Of a stretch of 64,000 bases of DNA, positions 45,729 through 55,926 are shown piece by piece. The translations under genes were made by a program, and so were the position numbers. The notes under the pieces were generated by a model. That model saw only the letters and a program-made list of their open reading frames with translations. It was not told where the DNA came from and did not search any database. The stretch comes from Rotaria sp. Silwood1 (lineage: Eukaryota > Rotifera > Eurotatoria > Philodinida > Philodinidae). The stretch is taken from NCBI GenBank assembly GCA_905250075.1, contig CAJNOP010000012.1, positions 1,302,001-1,366,000 on the forward strand, in the 5' to 3' direction. The stretch's first letter is position 1; each line of letters begins with the position of its first letter.

Positions 45729-46980
45729 CTAAGAAAAAGAACGAGAACGAAGACAATCATGAACATAAATGAAAACTCGTGTCAATGGGTGAAAGCCTAG
45801 ATGAGAAGGAAAAGAAAGAATGGATGTATTTGAAAACAGCCACATGGCTTTAGAGCATAACAAAAGTCATGTTAGCGAAGTTACGATAAGGCACAAGAGA
45901 AGCATTTAGAGACGTCAGACAAAGTCTGAGATGAATTTAAGCCAATATCGAGATGTTTACCAAGATCAGTGGAAGTGGGCGGGAGTTCATTTTCTCCTTA
46001 CCGTACGTCAACACTCATTTACAATGATGTGTCACAAAAGCAAAATTGTTGTATTTTATTTTTTCATCCATTATTCTCCTATATTGACATAGTCATTTAG
46101 CGGATTTTTTGCATTAGTTCAATACTGGTCACTATCACAATTTTTCGTCATTTGATAGAATCCAAAATTACTCAACAAATTTTGATTGTAGTAAGGCTGC
46201 TTTCGAATTCGAATTTTGATAAGAATAGACAGTCAAAAGCTAGTACTACGAAATGCACACTAAGTTAGCGCAAGTGAATTACTCATCGTAATTGCATGGT
46301 TTGTGTTTTGTCAGTATTGGTTAGCTTTTCTTTAGATATATCTCGCAATAGCTTCCTTTACGCCGCTTTTAGTTTAGTTGATTAACTACCTGACTCAGTT
46401 TTTTAAGAAAACTGAACAGTGCTCAAAAATCCATTCGCACCATCGTTAACAACAGCTTCAATGGATGTTAGGATTTCTCATAATGATGAACAATCTAAAA
46501 GGAACGTAAGATGAAAGCAAAAGAAAAATATTCTTGTCCTGATTATTCTGAAGCCTCTCAGTAATCCGATGGTTGGAAGTCATGGAAGTATTACAATCTT
46601 CTATACACTACCTGACCATGGCGTAGTTTACTATATTTGCGCCAGATCTTCCGAGCACATTTTACTGTTGAATAGTCTTGTATCTTGTTCATCGAAAAGC
46701 AGAGACAGTTGGTTGTCTTGGATTCTCACATTTGACTATAAGATGTTTACGTTCTTCCAATCTAAAGGCACCAAATTCCTGCACCCAAGCAGACAATTCG
46801 ATTCATGAGGTAAAGGTTTACAACGAGCGCATATGATTACTGAATACGGTTGTATGCATTCATATATACATATACAATTAGCCCTCAACTGTGTTAATGC
46901 ATACTTAATTACACAAGCAATTTCGTTACTCTCTTTTGTGCAAAAATTTGCATATTAACGGTACCCTTTCCCATACTCGA
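45729..46980. other. Upstream region of the ART-TPR gene
   Basis: No coding exon or start codon that would complete the ART gene was found. The plus-strand frame at 46569-46808 has no supporting features. Composition is less AT-rich than the left half of the window. Confidence 0.4.
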
Positions 46981-47002
46981 AAACAGAACTTTGACGATTT
47001 CA

Positions 47003-47348
47003 GTTGGGTGTGGGTGTTAGTGCGAATGTAGCTATGTTAAATGTGGGTGTCAGCGTGGATGTGGTTATGATTGGGAGTGCAAATGTGGCTGTGGGTTGCA
47101 TGTGGGTGTGAATATGGTGTGTGGGCGTGAATGTGAGGGGACGGCTGTGACGATGTTTCTGTCAGGATGTTGGTGTGGATATAGATGTTTTTATTTCACT
47201 AACCTTGCACCGACTTTCACACCTCACATTCACACTGAGAATCACTCGGTCGCAGTTGTACCTATACATATACTCATGCTTACACGTACACCCTCCACAT
47301 CCCAGTCACAGCTGCCGTCAGAGACACACCTCACACCCATACCCATCT
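47003..47348. repeat. GT-rich tract facing a CA-rich tract, with TGTGGG units
   Basis: From 47003 to about 47180 the plus strand is G/T-rich with TGTGGG five times among related units. From about 47212 to 47348 it is C/A-rich (CACACCTCACATTCACACTG, ACACCCATACCCATC). The two halves are roughly inverted and could fold on each other. TGTGGG is, as I recall, the telomere repeat reported in bdelloids. The copies are degenerate and irregular. Confidence 0.5.
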
Positions 47349-50300
47349 GATATTACTAATGATTTGATTTCTAAACCAGTATATTATGAGTAACGAGTTG
47401 AACATTCAGTCGAGGATGAAGAAAGAAGAAACGACGAGTGTTACTTTTGTATGAAGAGTTAATTTATTGTTCGTTCTACGAATTAGTTTTGCGTATAAAT
47501 GATTTGTGTCAATTCTTTCAAGAGCGACCATATGATTTCATGAATGGCTTTATTGATGCTATCAATCTCTTTTGCTTTACATTTCAGTTAGATGAGCAGT
47601 TCATTTACATGTTTGTTGAAATTCGATTGCTGTTGTAATTTGTTTTGTATATATAAATGAACTGCATCCACAACTTTCAATGGTTACCTATTCATCTGGT
47701 TCAAGTTAATAAATACGTCTATATTAATGATAATAGCTTTACTTGCAATTTTTTTAATGCGCTCATTTCAATTTTCTTTGGATAGTACCGGTATCTAATC
47801 ATGTGACTCTATTTAAAATATAAAAAACATATTTTACTTTGGCATTTAGAATTATATGTACATCATCGATTACATTTACAACAGACTGATTTATCTTAAT
47901 TAAAACATATGATGCAATGTGACCGCCGGGAGCGTCTCATTTTAAGCACTTTGTTTATTTTTCATTATATGCGCCTTGAAACGAAAATGAACAATAATTA
48001 ATTCTTCAAATGCATTTTTTTCACTTTTTTGTCAATAGGCGCGCTATGATGAGAAAATAGAGCAATTTATTTTCTGGTAAGCAATGGCTATTTTTTAATA
48101 TGAATTTTATAATGCTTAAAAACTTTTCTGTAATTTGCTCAATAGAGAACGTATTATTCATGTTTGCTACGGAGAATGCTATTGTAGATATTCTGTTTAC
48201 TTTTTTTATTGTTGTGGCCATTAAACAAAATAAAAATAGTCATTTTTTTCTATTAAATTCATTATGAATCGATAGATTTTACAGAATTATTTTAAAGTAA
48301 AACTTACTAATCCAGCGGTTGTTAATGTCAAGAATAGTAAGGAACATTAGATTTAAATGAACTTTCATTTATATCTCATTTTAAGCAAAATAAGTGACCA
48401 TTAAAAAGCTATTATTTGATTCAAACTTGTTGAATGTTCATATGATCACTTTCTAAAAGCTGATCGAATTTTCAATGAAAAATGAAAAGATGAAATGCTA
48501 ACATATATAACTACAAGTAGCGTTCGTCGGTTCGACTCACTTGACCCTCGACTGTTTAGGACAGAAGTACATTCTTCACTTGGGTATCGAAAGAATTGAT
48601 CTACTTCCTCAATCATAATAACTGACTGAAACTTTCATTTCGTGAATCGTACAAGTCGAAGAAACTGCTCGGTCTCTTTGAAAATTAGTTTAGGATAAAC
48701 CTTGCTTTTCAGCAAGAGATTGTAAAAGTTAACAATTATTTATCCAAGTGCACTTTAACTAATATGTATCAGAAGCAAAACAAATGGTATACTGTTAAAC
48801 ACTAGCAACATGATGAAACATTCTTCTTTATTCACCCTTCATCTAACCCCGAAATTGTTTTACTTCGAGAAGTCAGATGATATCATATTCAATTCTTTCA
48901 GAGACCCCACGTCAAAAGAAGTTTACAACATTTATAGAAAAACACAGAACACGCTTTAAACATTCTATTAGAACTTGGTGTACATTCTAGAACATTCGTC
49001 GATCATACTGTTTACTATAGAGTTCTCTAGGAAAGTACAAGTTCAATGGAACCCTTAGCTGAAACTGTATCCTATTATATTTGCTCTCTAATTCAAATAT
49101 CATACATGTAAGAAACTTCTGTTTAAAGCAGCGATAATAATAGACAAATAATTTGAATGTATTTATATACGATCAGATACATGAAGTAATACAAAGAAAA
49201 GTATACACCAGAAGAAATGCTCTTGTTCTACGTTCTTGTACACTATTGATACAGCACACATGAATTCTTTCAGTAATCAATTATTCAATTATTGAATAGA
49301 TGAAGTTCAGATGTACAACTATTCAATTAATTACTCAATTATTTCTTTTTCGACTATTTGAACTTCACACATTTAACTATTCAGTTATTCCGCTTCCCTT
49401 TTGGAAACTCGTATCGCTGTATATTCCTCTAAAGGCGTGATCTCTATGCATGAAAACGAATATGTTTTCCGCATTCTCATCTGGTGTCATGATGTATGAG
49501 TTTTAAAACATGCATTTCATCTCTAGAAGAATCCTTTTTTTGGAGAAAAATGATTTATTGAATAGTTGAGCTACGTTTTTAATAATTGAATTCAAGTTTC
49601 AGGCTTGACATATATAAACTCACCATACATTTTTCAGCTTTGTGTATCTGATATTCCCTATTCAGACCTTTTCGAGCCCGAATATTGAAGATTTTTCAAA
49701 GAATTGCAAAACTTTGAAGCAGCGTTTCTGAAGATAATCCTGTGCAGCAGCTAGTCGCTCGTCGGCACCCCCTTTGGGGTGCCACTCGCGCCTAGCTGCT
49801 GCCGCCACTGACTTGATTCTGCCATGAAATAATTCTTTTTACTTCAACTCTATCAAATACCAGGCTTTTCTGACTTAAGAAAACTGTTAGATACATAACA
49901 CGATTGCTCCAAATGAGCTACTCTGAACCGACAGCTTCGGATCATTTATTTTGTAGTTTCTCTAACCTAATTATTTAGCCAATACATTACAGTTTTATCG
50001 TGGCTTCTAATTTGGAGTATCATAGTTGTCTATTCTTGATAAGGGTAACTTTCACGGTAAAATGTTGTTAAACAATATTAGAATACGTTTGCAATATCAG
50101 CAACAGTCTTTCGGCAGTATTATCCTCAGACATTACTCATAGTAACTTGGGTTTTTATTGGAGAACATAAAAACCATCGTGGATTATTCTGCGTGTACCT
50201 TGCGGATTGTAAGTTCACTTACAAGATTGTTTTAACGCTACTTTTGTCTGCTAAAGCAGAGTGTATGAGCAAAAAGTCGTTTAGTTCAGAAACCAGTGTC

Positions 50301-50876
50301 AATAAGCAGGAATCCCTGAATGTTACACACCTCACACCGAGTGCCACTGGTGTGTAAAGAGTATTTTGTCAGGCTATAATTTACTCAAAATCCACACCAT
50401 TAGTTCACACTTCGATCCACACGTACAACGATATGATGAAGACGGCAGCAAAATTAGACGACTATCGTAGATCTCAAATGCGAACAAAGATTCTCCAAAT
50501 ATGGAGTTTCTTTTTTTAAAATGCTTTCTCTGAAAAGAAGTCACGTTTCCCTTAGATAATAATTCACAGAGACAGTTATAACTGTTTTTGATACAAATGA
50601 TTCCTTGAATTTTGGAAAATCTGACTTCAGATTTGGATTCCCCGACTTCTATTTACTTCGGTCAACCTTTATAAAATATCCTTGTTTTCTCAAAATACTC
50701 CTCCCTTAACCCAAAAAGACTCAATTCAAAATTTTCAAAATATGGCTTCACATTCGGATTCCTTGATGTTGATTTACCTTTGCTAGAAATCTATTTATGA
50801 AATCTAAACCGCTAGTGAAATTGTTATGTTGAACACAACAGTTGGATTGTAACAATATTTAGCATTGCTTGGACCC
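47349..50876. other. 3.5-kb stretch without recognised genes
   Basis: Short frames at 47438-47638 and 48021-48221 show no family features. ATTCAATTATT-like words recur at 49278-49390. A GC-rich hairpin is at 49744-49802, and a 9-base inverted pair TTACACACC/GGTGTGTAA at about 50322-50357. I see no gene. Confidence 0.5.
49744..49802. other. GC-rich stem-loop in AT-rich surroundings
   Basis: The outer arms GCAGCAGCTAG and CTAGCTGCTGC pair over 11 bases. The inner arms GGCACCCC and GGGGTGCC pair perfectly around a four-base CTTT loop. The intervening bases pair partly. It could be a tiny transposable element, an RNA hairpin or an insertion relic. Confidence 0.55.
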
Positions 50877-51095
50877 GGAAACGATCAAACGCCGGTAATG
50901 ACCGAACCTTCGAATGACCGAACCCGGGAGTAACCGAACCCGGGAATAACCGAATGCCGGGAACGACCGAACGCCGGAAATGACCGAACCCAGGGAACAA
51001 ACGAAGCCTGAAACAACCGAACCCCCGATATGACGGAACCCAGGAACGACCGAACCCGGGATTCCCGGTCTATTCCCGGGTTCGGTGCATCCCTA
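50877..51095. repeat. GC-rich minisatellite of about 17 bp, ending in a hAT-like terminus
   Basis: About eleven imperfect units of 16-17 bases with the core GACCGAACCCGGGA run from 50877 to about 51060. They are followed by inverted text ATTCCCGGGTTCGGTGCATC and CCTA. TAGGGATGCACCGAA on the other strand is a familiar end sequence of hAT-type elements. The repeats may therefore be the inside of a non-autonomous hAT element. The left end was not found. Confidence 0.65.
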
Positions 51096-51289
51096 CTCAA
51101 CATGCATAAATTAGAAAACGCGATTTCTTTCATTCTTCTCGATACTACACTCCTTACATGTGGTTCATTCAAAAAAAAATGCGGTGCATAAGATATTCAA
51201 CACATTTTACTACGCATCCGATCTTCAGTCAACACCTGTATTTCAATATCTTTCATAAAACACATTATATCCCAAACGAAAATTTCGTT

Positions 51290-52145
51290 CCTGCATCAAA
51301 GTTCAATCGAAACGACCAAAAGTTCTAAAATAAGAAAGTTGGTTTGTGATTGGCTGGCTTTCGACCAATGAAACCTTGGCCAAAGAAATGAACAGCAGAA
51401 TCGGATACAGCGCGCTCGATAACCTACGGAAACGTTCTGTCAAAGGGGCCAAAAGCCTTAAAATAACAAAGTTCGTTTCTCATTGGTTGGCTCCCGACCA
51501 ATGAAACCTCGGCCAAAGAAATGACCAACAGATTCCGATACAGCGCGCTCGATAACCTACGGAAACGTTCTGTCAAAGGGGCCAAAAGCCTTAAAATAAC
51601 AAAGTTCGTTTCTCATTGGTTGGCTCCCGACCAATGAAACCTCGGCCAAAGAAATGACCAACAGATTCGGATTCAGGGCCCTCGATAACCTATAGCAAAG
51701 TTCTGTCAAAAGGGCCAAAAGTCTTAAATTAAGAAAGTTCGTTTCCTATTGGTCGGCTCCTGACCAATGAAACATCGGCCAAAGAAATGGCCAACAGATT
51801 CGGATTCAGGGCCCTCGATAACCTATAGCAAAGTTCTGTCAAAAGGGCCAAAAGTATTAAAATAACAAAGTTCGTTTCTCATTGGTTGGCTCCCGACCAA
51901 TGAAACATCGGCCAAAGAAATGGCCAACAGATTCAGATTCAGGGTCCTCGATAACCTATAGCAAAGTTCTGTCAAAAGAGCCAAAAGTATTAAAATAACA
52001 AAGTTCGTTTCTCATTGGTTGGCTCCCGACCAATGAAACCTCGGCCAAAGAAATGGCCAACAGATTCAGATTCAGGGCCCTCGATAACCTATAGCAAAGT
52101 TCTCTCAAAACGACCAAAAGTCTTAAATTAAGCTAACCTCTTGTA
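51290..52145. repeat. 133-bp satellite array, about 6.4 copies
   Basis: Marker positions for one point of the unit are 51428, 51561, 51694, 51827, 51960 and 52093, exactly 133 bases apart. A diverged first copy starts near 51290 and a partial last copy ends near 52145. Each unit contains the inverted pair TCATTGGT..ACCAATGA around TGGCTCCCG, which is a CCAAT box on each strand, and a GGCCAAAGAAATG(G/A)CCA stretch. Later copies share changes that earlier ones lack (AGCAAAG against GGAAACG), which suggests local amplification in steps. Confidence 0.92.
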
Positions 52146-52162
52146 AATGTTTTTTTGACCCC

Positions 52163-52189
52163 GACACAGACAGACAGACAGACACACAA
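52163..52189 (+). repeat. CAGA microsatellite
   Basis: A short (CAGA)n run, flanked by GACCCCGACA on the left and CACACAAA on the right, immediately follows the satellite array. Confidence 0.8.
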
Positions 52190-53463
52190 ACTATTTTTTT
52201 TCATATGACCCTCCCTACAGTCGAGGGAATAAGATCCCTATTGAAACATGTCAACATACTTCCAAAATATCGATGTTTTTCGTTTCACTTTCTCTACGAA
52301 TACATCTAAAACTCAGTATTTTTTGTTGAAAAGATTTCAAAAAAGGAAAGCAAAGTAATATTTGTTTGAAAGTAAAACTGAAATTTCAAAACTAAACAAC
52401 AGAAATCTCTTCTAAGATCCTTTAGACAATGCTTTTTTACTTACAGGTAGCTCCTCAAAACCGAGCTGTTGAGGAAAATTTTGTCTCCCGTATTCAAGAT
52501 ATTTAAACAAAAACAGAATAAAAAACTAGCTGTCGCTTTGATTGAATAGCTGAGATGGTACATTACAGGTATGAATACAGATAATAGATATTGAATAACA
52601 TAGACAATTACATTATCAATCAGTAGTATTTTTGAAAAGGGTGTGGGTGTGCATTGATAAAGTGTTCTAAGTAATGAGTATTGGAACGTCTATTTCTCAA
52701 TTCGATCAATTGATTGAAGTGTAACTTTTCTAACGAGATTCGTAGAAACACAGATTATAATAAACTGTAATTACATTCAAGGATAAACGTATCGCGGTCA
52801 ATTTTAGAAGTAAGGACCCGCTTTTTTACGAATCATTGATATCTCGATAATAGATATTCAGAGCGTCTTCGTATCGAATGTCTCAGTTCCAAGGAGATTC
52901 TTAAGTTATATAATTTCCTAAACAGTTTGATCTCTAGATCATTTGGTTTATATAGTTTCATAGTTTCGAATAAATAACGTTCATAAAAAATTGTCGTGTT
53001 TTACCTTATATTCGTAAGGTTTGATGAAATCAGCATAACACATATAACACCTACTATGTGATGAAGTTGTACATATATTAGATATATTCAGGAAGATTGA
53101 TATTTACATTCAAAAAATATTTTTGACAAGATTAGTTTTGATAGAACGCTTGTACAGAATGTTTTTCCTTTTTTCTCCCTGCTCTTATAAACTTCCAGGA
53201 GAAGAACGACGATATTACAAATATGGTCCTGCTGAAAAAAAAGAGTGAGGAAATCAGATTATCCACATAATTTTAACCGATGCGGATCTACTATTCAAAA
53301 GTCTTTTGCATAGCAGTTGCTTTCAGTCACAAAATATTCTATACTTATAGAGATATGTAATGTTTCTGTCTGAGCTAGAAAAAATTCATCAAGTATCTGT
53401 CAATCTTCAAGACTATCAAGTCATATCTGAAATTGCAGTAGAAACTGCCTTTTTGCTATAAAA
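52190..53463. other. Non-coding stretch before the scaffold gap
   Basis: No gene, repeat array or RNA was recognised between the CAGA run and the gap. Confidence 0.45.
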
Positions 53464-53563
53464 NNNNNNNNNNNNNNNNNNNNNNNNNNNNNNNNNNNNN
53501 NNNNNNNNNNNNNNNNNNNNNNNNNNNNNNNNNNNNNNNNNNNNNNNNNNNNNNNNNNNNNNN
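53464..53563. other. Scaffold gap of 100 N
   Basis: Exactly 100 N bases, the usual placeholder for a gap of unknown length. Order and distance across it should not be trusted. Confidence 0.99.
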
Positions 53564-53995
53564 ATTCGGTAGAGCTTGTCAAGATCTACTTGGAAAGAGG
53601 ATTCTCACAGTTGAAAACGTCTTTTATGGCGAATCGAGGTAGGTTTTACGAAGTACGTTGGGATCCGGGTTCTTATTGGCTGAGATACAGGTCAAGGATG
53701 CACGGAATGCGGCTCAAAAGGTATGTATTGGATAGAGCTTGTCAAGGTCTACTTGAAAATATGAATGGCATGGTTGAAAAGATGTTTGGGGCAAAGCGCG
53801 ACAGCTTTTTCGGGTGGAGGCTGCTTTTTCGCATGGTTTTTTCATGTAATTGGCGGTTTATGGCATGTCGTAGATTTTGTTTTTTGGATTTGACGATGGA
53901 GCCTGATAGAGCGTGTGTCGTTGTACTTGGAAACTAGCTTGGCTTTTTTGGAAAAGTGTTTAGAACGAATCGTACTGGGAAATATTCGAATCCTG
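53564..53995. repeat. Tandem repeat of about 163-174 bp beside the gap
   Basis: The words AGAGCTTGTCAAGATCTACT (53571), AGAGCTTGTCAAGGTCTACT (53734) and AGAGCGTGTGTCGTTGTACT (53908) begin successive diverged units, each followed by GTTGAAAA/TTGGAAAAG-like text about 40-60 bases later. A 115-residue frame across it (53590-53937) is a by-product of the repeat. Confidence 0.6.
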
Positions 53996-55229
53996 ACCCA
54001 GGATATCCTACATGGAACTCTGCCATTACTACCAATGAGTTTGACAAAATCTCCAAAAGCATGGTAAACTGTACGACATACTCTTCCTACAAGAAAGAAA
54101 CCAATGCAATATGCTAAATTATGAAACATATTACACTCTATATAACAAAAAAGCGATTTTAATTATCGAAAAAACCTCTTCGAAGTACAACTATGGGAGG
54201 TTAATGAATACTAAAATACGTAGTGTGATGTCCTCTGATCTCGATTTCGTGGTACTCAAACCCACACACACGTAAATCTACTCAAGTCTTCCGTTTTCTA
54301 GAAGCTAGTACGTATCACTGATATGCTACGGATAATTCTAAGTTATAATTACTGATATCCTGCGAAAAAGTAATATTCCATGTTTCGGTTTCGAAGAATC
54401 TATTTAATATGATGTATACTCATTCCAGTAGGCATAAAAAGCTAATCATTTCTGTTCTAAAATAGTTTCATCGAATAGAGCACCACGAGAAATCTGAAGA
54501 TGCCGAATGAGAACTGTGCTATCATAAAAACTCCAGTATTTAGCGAGATTATCTTGATTATAATTTGAGAAAATTAATGGAATTAGATGCATGGACTTCA
54601 TTTCTGTTCGATTACTCGTACATAATCTGTTGAATGCTATAGCAACCTTCTTATGGCTACAATATTTTAAATATCTATTTTCAAAGTATCGGCTAAGTTA
54701 TTTCAACTTATGATTGTAATTGAGTGAAATATTTGTTTCCTTCTGTCCTATACTTGCACCAGCATGTCAAAATAATCTATATGAATTTTTCTAAGTATAT
54801 CGAAATACTTAATAGCGCTTCAAGATTTGCTGTGAATGAAACAAAAAAAGAAGAAAATAAATAAAGAACTTCAGGCAAAAAACCTATAAAAGGAGAAAAC
54901 TTTCTGTTCAAAATGTGAAAATAAACGAGACATAGCGTTCTCTGAAGACCGATATAGATATATGAGTTGCACATTTTAGCTTCAAACGAACTTAGCTAAT
55001 AAGCCCATGTTTTGTGTTTGTTAATGTTCTCTGTTTTTCGTAACTAGTTTTTACTTTCTCATGCATTTTGTTCAAAAACTTGAAATACAAATAGTATAGC
55101 AATGAACAAAGTAGCTTTATCAAGGAATTTCCAAAGACTACACTATTCTATGCCATTCATATTGATTGAATTATCAGTCGTATTTAAATGAAACTGTTGA
55201 AGTTTAACTAGAAAAAAAGAAGACAATTG
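53996..55229. other. Non-coding stretch after the gap
   Basis: I see no supported gene, RNA or repeat array. Confidence 0.45.
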
Positions 55230-55234
55230 ATATA

Positions 55235-55795
55235 GACTCTCGCTCTTGCTACTTCTATAAACTTATTAATAACATCATCAATTAATTGTGATTCACGATA
55301 ATTAATCATCTTTGCCTCATTGATAGTTTGTGTGAATTTTTCAAATTGACATTGACTAATCGAACACATAATACTCGTATGCTTGAAATGTGTCTTTTGT
55401 TTATCTGCTAAATTTTAATGTACAATATATTGCATAAAAAATTTCGAATCGTTAAAATGATTTTCCATTTGATCATAACGTTCAGTGGAAAATGGAATTT
55501 TTTCATTAAATTTATTAATTAGATAATTCCATTGAATATTTTCGGCTTGAATAGATCAATAAATAGAATCAATTATTGTATTAATCACGAACGCTACCCA
55601 TTTCAATAACATATTTCAAGATCAAATTACATGCGAGCGTCATGCAATAATTGACCTCTTCATACAGTTTCAAACAATCGTACGATTTTTCAAATACATA
55701 TCATAGATCAATTCTTAAATATAAAACATCTCAGATGATTCTGCTCAATAAAAATCTGTTCTATCAAATGAATATAGTTTATTCATCAGTATCGA
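55235..55795 (-). pseudogene. Decayed coding sequence with eight in-frame stops
   Basis: One minus-strand frame stays protein-like over about 560 bases, with A/T-ending codons and segments such as ENIQWNYLINKFNEKIPF, STERYDQMENHFND and KFTQTINEAKMINYRESQL. It is broken by eight stops, six TGA and two TAA. TGA stops are what CGA arginine codons become after C-to-T change at CpG. I do not recognise the family. It lies downstream of CCDC157 on the same strand but is not part of that gene. Confidence 0.42.
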
Positions 55796-55926
55796 AAACA
55801 ATTGTACATCTTTCATGCGAAACGAGTGACTTATTATATTTTCAAAAGAAATCTTAACATATGCAATGTTTGTCATGTTTTATTTTCAAAAACAAAAAAA
55901 AAAAAGAAAAACTTCATTAATGGACT

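Noticed and set aside
47096..47393. Two plus-strand frames of 72-84 residues
   Set aside because: Their sequence follows from the GT-rich and CA-rich low-complexity tracts.
50885..51172. Minus-strand frame of 95 residues
   Set aside because: It is the translation of the GC-rich minisatellite, with a repeating pattern set by the unit length.
51290..52145. CRISPR-like array
   Set aside because: The whole 133-base unit is repeated with no variable spacers, and the genome is eukaryotic. It is a satellite.
53590..53937. Plus-strand frame of 115 residues beside the gap
   Set aside because: It crosses units of a tandem repeat and has no recognisable protein feature.
55235..55795. TGA read as a sense codon (selenocysteine or altered code)
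   Set aside because: TAA stops also occur, no other gene in the window uses TGA internally, and TGA ends normal genes here, such as SMAD gene B.
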